Shown piece after piece: positions 9,732 to 19,255 of a DNA stretch of 64,000 nucleotides. Below the pieces are notes generated by a model. The model was not told the DNA's origin. It did not search any database and was given only the letters and a program-made list of their open reading frames with translations. Source of the DNA: Marinobacterium nitratireducens (GTDB lineage: Bacteria; Pseudomonadota; Gammaproteobacteria; Pseudomonadales; Balneatricaceae); NCBI RefSeq assembly GCF_014645375.1, contig NZ_BMLT01000001.1, forward strand, positions 492,835-556,834. Reading direction: 5' to 3'. Position numbers and translations under genes: made by a program. How positions within the stretch are numbered: the stretch's first letter is position 1; each line of letters opens with the position of its first letter.

Positions 9732-10274
9732 GTGGATGTAGGGGATCGACTCAAGAAAATCCGTCAGATATACGGGTTTTCGCAACGGGAGCTGGCCAAA
9801 AGGGTCGGCATGACCAACAGCACCATTTCAATGATCGAGCAGAACCGCGTCAGTCCATCGGTCAGTTCACTCAAGAAGATCCTCGACGGCATCCCGATGT
9901 CGGTAACCGAGTTCTTTACCGCCGATTTCAGCGAGCACGACAAGGTCGTTTACCGGCCTGACGAGCTGATCGACATCGGCAGCGACGGCATCGAACTGAA
10001 GCTGGTGGGCAGCGTCGAGCAGAAATCCAACCTGGCACTGCTGATAGAAACCTACGCCCCCGGCGCCGATACCGGCACCGAAATGATGTCCCATGAGGGC
10101 GAGGAAGCCGGCACTGTCATAGAAGGCACCATCGAAGTCACCATCGGCGGCGAGGTACACAGCCTGAGCGCCGGCGACAGCTATTCGTTTTCGACCAAGA
10201 TTCCGCACCGGTTTCGTAACCGCAGCAAGAAGGTCTGTCGCATCGTCAGCGCGCACACGCCGCCGACGTTTTGA
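9732..10274 (+). CDS. puuR: XRE-cupin repressor of putrescine utilisation
   Basis: Transcription factor of 180 residues with an N-terminal XRE helix-turn-helix (about 5-60; QRELAKRVGMTNSTISMIEQ) and a C-terminal cupin domain (about 105-178; GEEAGTVIEGTIEVTIGGE, then PHRFRN). The last residues, CRIVSAHTPPTF, are almost those of E. coli PuuR. PuuR represses puu genes and is released by putrescine bound in the cupin. The start is GTG at 9732, since no ATG lies in frame before the HTH. It is divergent from puuA, the usual arrangement. Confidence is high. Confidence 0.93.
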   Translation: MDVGDRLKKIRQIYGFSQRELAKRVGMTNSTISMIEQNRVSPSVSSLKKILDGIPMSVTEFFTADFSEHDKVVYRPDELIDIGSDGIELKLVGSVEQKSNLALLIETYAPGADTGTEMMSHEGEEAGTVIEGTIEVTIGGEVHSLSAGDSYSFSTKIPHRFRNRSKKVCRIVSAHTPPTF

Positions 10275-10335
10275 TGGTTAGCGGTTAGTGGATAGTAGTA
10301 AGGCGTCAAGCGTAAGGCGCGGTGGCCGACAGACC

Positions 10336-10413
10336 TGTAGGAGCTCGCTCCGCGAGCGAACCGAAGATTGGCAGCGTGCTGCAAGACTGTTCGCCCACAG
10401 AGTGGGCTCCTAC
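10336..10413. repeat. REP-like inverted pair
   Basis: A GC-rich palindromic unit GTAGGAGCTCGCTCCGCGAG (near 10338-10357) is followed about 30 bases later by an opposed copy ending GTGGGCTCCTAC (10402-10413). The outer GTAGGAGC and GCTCCTAC are exact reverse complements. Core sequence and paired layout resemble the REP/BIME elements of Pseudomonas between genes. It lies between puuR and the convergent substrate-binding protein gene and could act as a bidirectional terminator or mRNA-stability element. Confidence 0.65.
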
Positions 10414-10478
10414 GCCTGCGAACGGGTTTTGAAGTAACTGTTGACAGCGAACACCCGGCAATCACACTGATTCACGCC

Positions 10479-11795
10479 TCAAAGCCAGGGCGGGGCGATA
10501 AAGCGCTGGTCGGCGTAGCGGGGCGGCCAGATGATGCGCGCCTCGCCGTCCATCAACTGCGCCAGCGGGAAAAAAAAGCCTTCCATGAACGAGCCTGCCT
10601 GCACTTCGTTGGCGGACACGGTGTTTTCCATCGGCTCGCTGGCGAACTGGTAGCGATTCCAGACACCGCGGTACGGCAACCGGTATACGGTGCGAATCAG
10701 ATCGTCGAGATCGAGGCTGGCGGTGGCGTTCAGAATCCGTATCGCCATGCGGGTGTAGTCGTAGTGAATGCCGGCGGCGGCGATGCTCGGCATGTCGCCG
10801 AACAGGTATCGATAACGCCTGACCCACCACTGCTGCCAGAGCGCCATCGGCATGGCGCTGTCCATGGCGATCACGTAGTTGGATGCCTCGCCTGTGGTCG
10901 CATACCAGTCGCGGCTCCAGCGCAGGCCGTGACCGACCAGCAGTGCCGGCACCTGATGCTCCCTGAACTGGCGGACGAAGGCGGTGGCCGCCTGTCCGTC
11001 GGTGGTGGACATCAACACCAGTGAGATCTTGTCACGCCGGTACGACTGCATCAGCTCGCCGAACTCCATCTGACCCGGACCGGTGAGCTGCGGCTGGGCA
11101 ACGCTGAAGCCCGAGGACTGCAGACTGTCGAACAGCGCCTCGCCCCAACCCTGACCGTAGGCGGTGTTTTCCGCCATGATCGCGACACGGTCGTTGCGCG
11201 GTCGCCAGAGTCCCTGCCGACGAAGGTATCGCAGCGGTTCGCCATAACGGGCCCCCAGCAGCGCCGGCGTCGGCCAGCCCTTGAACCAGCCGCGATATTT
11301 TTGGTAGTCGCTGTTGATGCGCTCGGCGATTGACAGCGCCTCGCCGGCATGACCGAGGTGCATGACACCGTAGGGTGCTTCCGCATCCATTAGCGCCAGC
11401 GCCACGTCCGAGTGCCAGCCGCCGACGAACATTGCGGCATGATCACGGGTCAGCGCGCGTCGGACGGCGATCACCGCGCGTTCCGGATCCGACGCGCTGT
11501 CGACCCAGAGCGGCTGGATATCACGCCGTACGCCTTCAACCCTTGCCGGAATTTCACCTTCGTCGCGGGCATCCTTGAGGGCCATCAGTATGCCCTGACG
11601 TATCTCGAGGCCGGTATCCCGGGCCGGCCCCGAAAACGGGCCGACAAAGCCGATGTGCAGCGCCTGGGCGCCGATCTCGGCCGCCCCGGTCGCGGAGGAT
11701 AACAGCAGTCCCGGGGCTGCACCGACGGCAAGCCGCAATAGCCGTCGCCGGCTCAGCGACGGGGAGGGAGGCCTCGCTTTTTCAGATTCATGCAT
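10479..11795 (-). CDS. ABC-type branched-chain amino acid/urea-like substrate-binding protein (orphan)
   Basis: Periplasmic binding protein of the Peripla_BP_6 family, 438 residues from the ATG at 11795. That start is preferred over an upstream TTG because AGAGGA lies 7 bases before it. The N-terminus SRRRLLRLAVGAAPGLLLSS resembles a twin-arginine-type signal ending near SSATGAAE. The fold signature is IGFVGPFSGPARDTGLEIRQG, then the ADPERAV-like and FVGGWHSDVA segments. No permease or ATPase genes are adjacent. It is divergent from the Cache-HAMP cyclase gene, whose operon carries a second binding protein. It may therefore act in sensing rather than import, which is inference. Confidence 0.8.
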   Translation of the reverse strand: MHESEKARPPSPSLSRRRLLRLAVGAAPGLLLSSATGAAEIGAQALHIGFVGPFSGPARDTGLEIRQGILMALKDARDEGEIPARVEGVRRDIQPLWVDSASDPERAVIAVRRALTRDHAAMFVGGWHSDVALALMDAEAPYGVMHLGHAGEALSIAERINSDYQKYRGWFKGWPTPALLGARYGEPLRYLRRQGLWRPRNDRVAIMAENTAYGQGWGEALFDSLQSSGFSVAQPQLTGPGQMEFGELMQSYRRDKISLVLMSTTDGQAATAFVRQFREHQVPALLVGHGLRWSRDWYATTGEASNYVIAMDSAMPMALWQQWWVRRYRYLFGDMPSIAAAGIHYDYTRMAIRILNATASLDLDDLIRTVYRLPYRGVWNRYQFASEPMENTVSANEVQAGSFMEGFFFPLAQLMDGEARIIWPPRYADQRFIAPPWL

Positions 11796-11891
11796 CGCTG
11801 TTCCTCTTTCCAACAGCTTAGCAGGCTGTCGCAGACTGCCGGGAAGCGCTAACCTTTTAGCATTCCGTTAACTGCGAAAGGAAGCCGTAGC

Positions 11892-13700
11892 ATGCAGCTA
11901 CCCGGCCTGTCCCTGCTGAAACGGAGCCTCAAGGCCCGGATGACCGGCTATTTTTTGCTCGTGTCGCTGCCGGTTGCGGGCGCGCTGGCCGGGGCCTCCT
12001 ATTGGCTGTCGGCCGGCACGCTCGAGCGCATGGCGATCGACCGTTTCGAGGTGATCGCCGATCATCGCGAGCAGGAGATCGATCGCTTCATTGCCGACCA
12101 GGCCGATATCATCCGCAAGATCGCCAATCTCGATAGCCTGCGCGATGGCGTCGCCAGACTGCTGGCGCTGCCCGAAGGCAGCCGGGAGTACGAAGCCGCT
12201 TACCTGGATATGGCCGACACCCTGTTCCGGTCGACCTTTCTGGATTATGGCTCGTCCGCGGCAACCGACATCACCGAACTGTTGCTGCTGCGCCAGGTCG
12301 GGGGCGAGGTGTTTTTCTCGACCAACCCCGACCATGAGCACCGCTATCACCTGAGCGACGCCTTTTTCGTCGTCGGGCGCGAACGCACCTACGTGCAGCC
12401 GGTGTACCCTGCCGCCGATACCGGGCTGCCAACGCTCACCATTTCGACGCCCCTGACCGGGCGCGACGGCAAGCCGCTCGGGGTACTGGCAGCCAATATC
12501 CGGGTGCCGGTACTGGTCGATATCGTCAGTGACCGCTCCGGACTCGGCACGACGGGCGAATCCTATCTGATCGATGCGCACAATCGCTTTCTCTCGGTGG
12601 CGCGGTTCGGTGACGAGGCGTTCCCAAGAGGTGCCCACAGCGAGGGCATAGACGCCGCCGTACAGGGGCATACCGGCGCCGGCCTGTATCGCAACTATGC
12701 CGGTCAGCGCGTCATCGGCAGCTATCGCTGGCTGCCCGAGCTGGGGCTTGCGCTGCTGACCGAAATCCGGGTCAGCGAGGCCCTGCGACCGGCAACCCGC
12801 CTTGGCTGGATGATTCTCGGCGTCGGATCGCTGGCGCTGGCGCTGCTGGCGGTTGGCATCTATCTGATCACCGCGCGGATCGCACGACCGATTCTGGAGG
12901 TCAGCGCCACGACCGAGCGTATTTCCGCCGGTGACCTGAGCCAGCGGGCGCCGATCATGACGGAAGACGAGACAGGTACCCTGGCGCGCAATTTCAACCG
13001 CATGATCGACCGTCTGCGCCAGACGCTGGACGACCTGGCCCGGGAACAGCAGGAGTCCGAGCGGCTGCTGCTGAACATCCTGCCTGGACCGATCGCCGAG
13101 CGCCTGAAGAAAGGCGAGGACAACATCGCCGACAGCTTCGCCGAAGTCACCATTCTGTTCGCCGATATCGTCAACTTCACACCGATGTCGGCAAGCCTCC
13201 CGGCGTCCCGGCTGGTCAGCCTGCTGAACGAGATTTTCTGCGAGTTCGACCGGCTCAGCGAAGTGCGCGGGCTGGAAAAGATCAAGACCATCGGCGATGC
13301 CTACATGGTCGGTGCCGGCCTGCCGGTGACGCGCGACGACCATGCCCGGGTCGTCGCCGAGTTCGCGCTCGACATGATCGACGCCATCCATGCCTTCAAC
13401 CGGCGTCATGATGCCGATCTCGCGATGCGGATCGGCATCAACAGCGGTCCCGTGGTCGCCGGAGTCATCGGTACGCGCAAGTTCATCTACGATATCTGGG
13501 GCGACGCGGTCAATACCGCGGCCAGAATGGAGTCCCATGGCGTCGAGGGCTGCATTCAGGTGTCCGAGTCGACCTATCACTACCTGCAGGATCAGTTCCT
13601 GTTCGAGGACAGGGGCCTGATTCCGATCAAGGGCAAGGGACGGATGCATACCTATATCCTGAAGGGGCGCAGGCAACCGGAGGCCGAATGCGTGTCCTGA
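11892..13700 (+). CDS. Membrane class III adenylate cyclase with Cache sensor and HAMP
   Basis: A 602-residue membrane receptor. TM1 (about 19-40) is followed by a large periplasmic Cache-type domain (about 45-300), TM2 (about 304-328), HAMP (about 328-382) and a class III nucleotide cyclase domain (about 410-590). Metal-binding residues D425 (FADIVNFT) and D469 (TIGDAY) are present. K465 and D534 (IYDIWGD) are the residue types that select ATP, so this is an adenylate rather than guanylate cyclase. Transition-state N541 and R545 are also present, so the enzyme looks active. Its stop overlaps the next gene by 13 bases, coupling it to a lipoprotein binding protein. Confidence 0.93.
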   Translation: MQLPGLSLLKRSLKARMTGYFLLVSLPVAGALAGASYWLSAGTLERMAIDRFEVIADHREQEIDRFIADQADIIRKIANLDSLRDGVARLLALPEGSREYEAAYLDMADTLFRSTFLDYGSSAATDITELLLLRQVGGEVFFSTNPDHEHRYHLSDAFFVVGRERTYVQPVYPAADTGLPTLTISTPLTGRDGKPLGVLAANIRVPVLVDIVSDRSGLGTTGESYLIDAHNRFLSVARFGDEAFPRGAHSEGIDAAVQGHTGAGLYRNYAGQRVIGSYRWLPELGLALLTEIRVSEALRPATRLGWMILGVGSLALALLAVGIYLITARIARPILEVSATTERISAGDLSQRAPIMTEDETGTLARNFNRMIDRLRQTLDDLAREQQESERLLLNILPGPIAERLKKGEDNIADSFAEVTILFADIVNFTPMSASLPASRLVSLLNEIFCEFDRLSEVRGLEKIKTIGDAYMVGAGLPVTRDDHARVVAEFALDMIDAIHAFNRRHDADLAMRIGINSGPVVAGVIGTRKFIYDIWGDAVNTAARMESHGVEGCIQVSESTYHYLQDQFLFEDRGLIPIKGKGRMHTYILKGRRQPEAECVS

Positions 13701-14818
13701 GATGGGCCGCGATAACGCTGTTGCTGTCAGCCTGCGGCGGCGAGCCGCAGCCGTTTCGCGTCGGACTGATTGCGCCGCTGAGCGGCGACCTTGCCGAAAC
13801 CGGCCGTGCCACTGTCGATGCGGCGCAGCTGGCGGCAAAGCGGATCAACGACGCCGGCTCGCTGCGAATCGGCGGGCAGCCGACCCGCCTGGTACTGCGG
13901 GTCGAGGACAACCACGACAGTGCGGAAGCCAGCGTCGGCGCCGTGCTCAAGCTCGTCAACCAGGAGCGGGTCGCGGCAATTATCGGTCCCCAGGCCAGCC
14001 GCAACGCCATACCGGCGGCAGGCGCCGCCAATGACCTGTCAATCCCGCTGCTCAGCCCCGCCTCGACCCACCCCGACACCACACGCAATCGGCCCTGGGT
14101 ATTTCGGGTTGCCTACACCGACGATTTCCAGGGGCGGGCGATCGCGCGCTTCGCACGGCGGGAGCTGGGGCTGCAGCGGGCCGCCGTGCTGTTCGACATC
14201 GCCAGCGCCTACAATCGCAATCTCGCCGCCGTGTTTCGCCACGAGTTCGAGGCCCTGGGCGGGCAGCTGGTCGCCTTTGAATCCTATACCCGCGACGCGC
14301 CCCGCGTGACCGCACAGCTGGGGCGCATCCGCGACAGCGGCGCCCAGGCGCTGTTTCTGCCGAACTATTACAACGAGGTCCCGGGCCAGGTGCGCCAGGC
14401 CCGGGAGCTGGGGCTGAATCCTGTCTGGCTGGGGAGCGACTCCTGGGCCACCATTCCGGCTGATCAGCTGACGGCGCTGGAAGGCGCCTATTTCAGCGCT
14501 GTTTACAGCCCCGACAGCGGTGATGAACAGGTCAGAGCTTTCGTCGACGCCTACCGCGCGGCTTACGGCCGCGATCCGGTCGATGTCGCGGCCCTGACCT
14601 ACGATGCCGTCGGCCTCCTGGCGGCCGCGGCGGGCGCCGCAGACAGCGCGGGCCCTGCCGCGATCCGCAATGCCCTGGCGAAACTCGACGGCTATCAGGG
14701 TGTGACCGGAACCATTGCGTATACTGATTCGGGCGATCCGGTGAAGAGCGCCGTAGTGCTGCAGGTGCACGCCGGCGGCACGCGCCTGCGAACCCGGATC
14801 GAACCCGGCGATCAGTGA
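13688..14818 (+). CDS. Lipoprotein substrate-binding protein, LivJ-like (orphan)
   Basis: Periplasmic binding protein of 376 residues with a lipoprotein signal (LLLSAC, lipidated C16) and Peripla_BP_6 features: VGLIAPLSGDLAETGRATVD, IGPQASRNAIPAA, and LTYDAVGLLAAA near the end. The family binds branched-chain amino acids, amides or related small ligands. It overlaps the cyclase gene by 13 bases, so the two are translationally coupled. No ABC permease is nearby. A plausible role is to present a ligand to the cyclase's Cache domain. The family call is firm; the sensing role is inferred. Confidence 0.85.
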   Translation: MRVLRWAAITLLLSACGGEPQPFRVGLIAPLSGDLAETGRATVDAAQLAAKRINDAGSLRIGGQPTRLVLRVEDNHDSAEASVGAVLKLVNQERVAAIIGPQASRNAIPAAGAANDLSIPLLSPASTHPDTTRNRPWVFRVAYTDDFQGRAIARFARRELGLQRAAVLFDIASAYNRNLAAVFRHEFEALGGQLVAFESYTRDAPRVTAQLGRIRDSGAQALFLPNYYNEVPGQVRQARELGLNPVWLGSDSWATIPADQLTALEGAYFSAVYSPDSGDEQVRAFVDAYRAAYGRDPVDVAALTYDAVGLLAAAAGAADSAGPAAIRNALAKLDGYQGVTGTIAYTDSGDPVKSAVVLQVHAGGTRLRTRIEPGDQ

Positions 14819-14861
14819 TTACCGACAGGCACCTTCCGGGTTGAAACAGCAGGCCAGAACC

Positions 14862-17800
14862 ATGCCGCCTTCACATCCGCTCGACAGACCGGTTCGCTTT
14901 GCCCTGAGGGGCGGCCTGCCGCTCATGATGCTGCTGCTGTCGCTGTGCGCCGGCGTGCTGGCACTGCAACTCACGCCCCGTGAGGAAGAGCCGCAGATCG
15001 TGGTGCCGATGGTCGATGTGCTGGTGGAGGCGCCCGGGCTCAGCGCCCGCCAGGTGGAACGGCAGGTAACGGTGCCGCTGGAAAAGCTGCTGACGCAGAT
15101 TCCCGGTGTCGAGCACCTTTATTCGACCAGTCAGCAGGGCTTTGCCTCGGCAACGCTGCGTTTCCACGTCGGCGAAGACCGCGAGGTTTCGATCCTCAAC
15201 ACCTACAACAAGTTGTACAGCAACCAGGACCGGGTCCCGCCCATCGTCAGCCGCTGGCAGATCAGGCCGGTGGAGGTCGACGATGTGCCCATACTGATGC
15301 TGGGGCTCTGGAGCGATGATGCGCAACGCTACAGCGACTTCGAGCTGCGCCGGATGGCGGAGGAGGTCGCGATCCGGTTGCAGGGCATTGCCAGGACCAG
15401 CCAGGTCGAAGTGGTTGGCGGCCGTCCGCGCGTGTTGCAGGTGCACTTCGATCCGGAAAGTCTGGCGGCACGCAAGACCACGGCGCTCGATCTGGTCAAT
15501 GCCCTGCAACTCTCGAACCGGCTGCTGCAGGCCGGCAACTGGACACTGAACAACGACAGCATTCTGCTCGAAAGTGGCGACTTTCTGCGCCGGCCGGATC
15601 AGCTCGCCAGCCTGGTGGTCAATGTGGTCGATGGGGCGCCGGTTTACCTTCGCGATGTCGCAACGCTGAGCGATGGCCCGGCTGAGCCGGACAGCTACAG
15701 CTGGATAGACTTCACCCCCCGGCACCCGGCCTATCGCCCGGATGCCCCGTACCGACCGCTGGTCACCCTCAGTGTCGCCAAGCAGCGCGGCAGCAATGCG
15801 GTGGGCGTGGCGCAGGCGGTGCATAGCCGTCTGGCGGCAATCCAGGCCGAACTGCTGCCGCCGCAGGTCCATCTGGAGGTACTGCGCGATTACGGTCGGA
15901 CGGCCGACGCCAAGGTCGACAACCTGGTCTCGAGCCTCGCTTTCGCGGTACTGACGGTGGTGGTGTTCATCGGTGTATTCCTTGGCTGGCGTGCGGCGCT
16001 GGTGGTCGGGCTGGCGGTGCCCATCTGCTACGGCGTCACCCTGGCGCTGGACATGGCGTTCGGCTACACCATCAACCGCGTTACGCTGTTCGCGCTGATA
16101 CTTTCGCTCGGGCTGCTGGTCGACGACCCCATCACCGGTATCGACAATATCGAGCGCTACCTCGAGCGGCGCAACGGCGGCATTGCCGATCGTATCGTCG
16201 GCGCCATGGCCGAAATCCGCGTCCCGCTGCTGATGTCGACGCTGACCATCGTACTGGCGTTCGCGCCGCTGGCATTCATCACCGGCATGATGGGGCCCTA
16301 TATGGCGCCCATGGCATTCAACGTACCGGTCAGCGTTACGGTCAGCACTCTGGTGGCCTTCCTGGTGACGCCCTGGCTGGCGTCCAGGGTGCTGAAGCCG
16401 GCAGCGGTCAGAGACGACGCCGCTGCCGCCCCGGATGCCTACCGGCGGTTGCTGCAGCCGTTGCTGGCGAGCCGGCGGCGGGCGCGCTGGACCCTGCTGG
16501 TGCTGCTGTTGCTGTTCGTGCTGACCGCGCTGATGCCGCTTCTGCGCCTGGTGCCGCTCAAGCTTCTGCCGTTCGACAATCGCAATGAAGTCCAGGTATT
16601 GCTGGACATGCCCGAGGGCACCAGTCTGGAGCAGACCGCGGCGGTGACCGAGTCACTGGTGCAGCAGGTCAAGCGGCTGCCGGAGGTACGCGCTGTCGCC
16701 GCTTATGTCGGGGAGCCGTCGCCGATCGACTTCAACGGCATGGTGCGGCGCTACTATCAGCGTCAGGCGCCGAATCTGGCGGAACTGCGCCTGACGCTGG
16801 TCGACAAGTCCCGGCGTCTGCACCAGTCCCATGCGGTGGTGCTGCGGCTGCGCCAGCTGCTGGCGCCATTCGCCCATGACGGGCGCCTCGTGAAGGTGGT
16901 CGAAGTGCCACCCGGACCACCCGTGCTCAGTACCCTGGTGGCCGAAGTGTACGGCAGTGAGCTGGCGCCCTATGAGCTACAGCAGCAGGCAGCCAGGCAA
17001 CTGATGGCCAGGCTCGGACGCGAGCCCCATGTCGTCGAGGTGGATTCCACCCTGGTCGCGGAGCAGTCGCGGTTGCGTTTCGTTACCGACAAGCAGAAGG
17101 CCGCGCTTTCGGGAATTGCCACCGACGACATCAACCAGACGCTGCGCCTGGCCAACGACGGTCTGGTCGCGTCCTGGCTCAACCTGCCTTCCGAGACTCG
17201 CCCGCTGCCGATCGAACTGCGGCTGGCGCAGGATCAGCGCGGCGCGCTCAGCGACTTTCAGCGCCTGCATCTCAAGGGCCGTCCGGGTTACGTCCAGCTG
17301 CAGGGGCCGGCCGGACTCGACAGCGCCCCCCAGCCGCTGGTCGCGCTCGGAGAGCTGGGGCAGTTCGAGCCGCTTGTCGCCGATGCGCCCATCCACCATA
17401 AGGACCTGCGGCCGGTGGTTTACGTCATGGCGGAGCTTAACGGCCGTACTCCGGCCGAGGTTATCGCCGACCTGGAGGCTGATCGCGGGGGCAGCGACAT
17501 GGCACCGACGGACTGGCGGGCGCGCACCTTCCTGTCGCCGGGAGGCGGCGACAGCTGGTCGTTGCCGCCGGGCACCGAAGCGCTCTGGAGCGGCGAGGGC
17601 GAATGGCGCATCACGCTGCGGGTGTTCCGCGACATGGGGCTGGCATTTGCCTTCGCACTGGTGGCGATCTTCTTCGTGCTGCGGGTACAGACAGGCTCTG
17701 CAGCCCTTTCACTGATCATCATGTCGGCGATCCCGCTGACGGTGATCGGCATCATGCCGGGCTTCTGGTTGCTCAACCGCTTTGGCGAGCGCGTTATCGC

Positions 17801-18152
17801 CGGCGCGCCGGAACCGGTGCTGTTCACCGCCACAGCGATGATCGGCATGATCGCCCTGGCCGGCATAGTGGTGCGCAATTCGCTGATACTGGTCGAATTC
17901 ATCAGTCAGGCCCGGTCCCGGGGGCTGGCGCTGCACGAGTCGTTGATACAGGCAGGCTCCGTGCGTATGCGGCCGGTGCTGCTGACTGCCGGCACAACCT
18001 TGCTTGGCAATCTCGTGATCACGCTTGATCCGGTGTTCAGCGGCCTGGCGCTTGCCATCATCTTCGGCATTATTGCCTCGACGCTGTTCACGTTGCTGGT
18101 GATCCCCATCGTCTATCTGCTGGTCTTCGACCGGCCGGAGGTCGCGTCATGA
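14862..18152 (+). CDS. RND-family efflux pump, inner-membrane component
   Basis: Proton-driven RND transporter of about 1,096 residues, the usual size. The ATG at 14862 is taken as start; a TTG at 14841 is the alternative and neither has a strong ribosome site. It has TM1 (about 15-35), a large periplasmic domain, TM2-6, a second TM7, a second periplasmic domain and TM8-12. TM4 carries the proton-relay Asp pair in LGLLVDDPITGIDNIERYL. The adaptor gene overlaps its end (ATGA), forming a pump/adaptor pair. No outer-membrane channel is adjacent, so TolC or the NodT-like gene at 24370 might serve. The substrate is unknown. Confidence 0.93.
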   Translation: MPPSHPLDRPVRFALRGGLPLMMLLLSLCAGVLALQLTPREEEPQIVVPMVDVLVEAPGLSARQVERQVTVPLEKLLTQIPGVEHLYSTSQQGFASATLRFHVGEDREVSILNTYNKLYSNQDRVPPIVSRWQIRPVEVDDVPILMLGLWSDDAQRYSDFELRRMAEEVAIRLQGIARTSQVEVVGGRPRVLQVHFDPESLAARKTTALDLVNALQLSNRLLQAGNWTLNNDSILLESGDFLRRPDQLASLVVNVVDGAPVYLRDVATLSDGPAEPDSYSWIDFTPRHPAYRPDAPYRPLVTLSVAKQRGSNAVGVAQAVHSRLAAIQAELLPPQVHLEVLRDYGRTADAKVDNLVSSLAFAVLTVVVFIGVFLGWRAALVVGLAVPICYGVTLALDMAFGYTINRVTLFALILSLGLLVDDPITGIDNIERYLERRNGGIADRIVGAMAEIRVPLLMSTLTIVLAFAPLAFITGMMGPYMAPMAFNVPVSVTVSTLVAFLVTPWLASRVLKPAAVRDDAAAAPDAYRRLLQPLLASRRRARWTLLVLLLLFVLTALMPLLRLVPLKLLPFDNRNEVQVLLDMPEGTSLEQTAAVTESLVQQVKRLPEVRAVAAYVGEPSPIDFNGMVRRYYQRQAPNLAELRLTLVDKSRRLHQSHAVVLRLRQLLAPFAHDGRLVKVVEVPPGPPVLSTLVAEVYGSELAPYELQQQAARQLMARLGREPHVVEVDSTLVAEQSRLRFVTDKQKAALSGIATDDINQTLRLANDGLVASWLNLPSETRPLPIELRLAQDQRGALSDFQRLHLKGRPGYVQLQGPAGLDSAPQPLVALGELGQFEPLVADAPIHHKDLRPVVYVMAELNGRTPAEVIADLEADRGGSDMAPTDWRARTFLSPGGGDSWSLPPGTEALWSGEGEWRITLRVFRDMGLAFAFALVAIFFVLRVQTGSAALSLIIMSAIPLTVIGIMPGFWLLNRFGERVIAGAPEPVLFTATAMIGMIALAGIVVRNSLILVEFISQARSRGLALHESLIQAGSVRMRPVLLTAGTTLLGNLVITLDPVFSGLALAIIFGIIASTLFTLLVIPIVYLLVFDRPEVAS

Positions 18153-19213
18153 TGCGCATCCGCATTCTGCTGCCGTTGCTGGCGCTGGTGTTCCTGGTTC
18201 TGATCGTGGCCTGGATGGCCGGCGTGTTCAGCGATCGTCTCGAGCCGGGCCTGGAATCCCTGCCGCAAAACACAGCGGGCGAAGGGGTCCCTGTGACGGT
18301 CGTTGAACAGCCTTTGTTCGAATCGGTGCCGGCGAGCGTCGGCGCCCGGGAGGCGACCGTCATTTCCTCGCGCATTCTTGCCCGCATCACGGCAATCGAC
18401 GTGCGCTCCGGCGATGCGGTGAAACCCGGCCAGTTGCTGATCGAGCTGGAGCAGTCCGAGCTGCGCTCGCGCGAACTCCAGGCGCAGGAGCAGATACGGG
18501 CGGTCGACGCACGGCTGCAGGAGGCGGAGCAAAACCTCAAGCGCGCCCGCGAACTGATCGAGCGGGGCCTGCTGGCGCGGGCCGACCTGGACCGTGCGCG
18601 GGCGAATTACGACGCCCTGGTGGCCGAGAAAGCGCGGGCCGAGGAGGCGCTCGAAGAAGTGCGCACCGCAGTCGGCTACACCCGGATCCTTTCCCCGATC
18701 AGTGGCCGTGTGGTGGACCGCTTCGCCGAACCCGGCGATACCGCAACGCCGGGCGGCAAGCTGCTGTCACTTTACAACCCCCTGACGCTGCGCATCGAGG
18801 CCCAGGTGCGGGAGTCGCTGGCGCTCTCACTGGTCCCCGGGGCAAAACTCGGTGTCGAGATTCCTTCACTGGGTATCGAGCTTCCGGCAGTGCTGGATGA
18901 GCTGGTGCCGGCGGCGGATCCGGCGTCGCGCAGCTTCCTGGTGAAGGCGCAAATCGACTATGACAGCCGGCTGTTACCCGGGATGTATGCCCGCCTGCAG
19001 GTGCCGGCTGGGCACAGGCGCCAACTGCTGGTGCCGGCCGAGCGCATCGCCCGCGTCGGTCAGCTGAACCTGGTGTGGGTCGAAGTCGACGGCCGTGCGG
19101 AGCGGCGGCTGGTGCGACTTGGCCGCGAAACCGGGCTGGGGACATTCGAGGTCCTGGCAGGTCTCGAGCCGGACGACCGGCTGCTGCCGCCGCCGCTCGG
19201 GGACTTTCGGTAG
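18149..19213 (+). CDS. RND efflux periplasmic adaptor (membrane fusion protein)
   Basis: Adaptor of 354 residues with an N-terminal membrane anchor (about 5-27). A lipoyl-type half (VTVVEQPLFESVPASVG, then ITAIDVRSGDAVKPGQLLIEL) precedes a helical hairpin rich in Glu, Arg and Ala (about 105-165) and a second lipoyl half (YTRILSPISGRVVDRFAEPGD). A beta-barrel and membrane-proximal domain complete it. This is the HlyD/AcrA family layout. Its ATG overlaps the stop of the RND gene by 4 bases, so they are co-translated. It links the pump to an outer-membrane channel. Confidence is high for family. Confidence 0.92.
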   Translation: MMRIRILLPLLALVFLVLIVAWMAGVFSDRLEPGLESLPQNTAGEGVPVTVVEQPLFESVPASVGAREATVISSRILARITAIDVRSGDAVKPGQLLIELEQSELRSRELQAQEQIRAVDARLQEAEQNLKRARELIERGLLARADLDRARANYDALVAEKARAEEALEEVRTAVGYTRILSPISGRVVDRFAEPGDTATPGGKLLSLYNPLTLRIEAQVRESLALSLVPGAKLGVEIPSLGIELPAVLDELVPAADPASRSFLVKAQIDYDSRLLPGMYARLQVPAGHRRQLLVPAERIARVGQLNLVWVEVDGRAERRLVRLGRETGLGTFEVLAGLEPDDRLLPPPLGDFR

Positions 19214-19255
19214 AATGACCGCGCGTAGCAGGAAGCAAAACGGCGGCGTAACCCA

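Noticed and set aside
11898-13838. Long minus-strand open frame over the cyclase gene
   Set aside because: It is the GC-rich shadow of the well-supported cyclase gene, has biased low-complexity residues (R, Q, D, H) and no domain.
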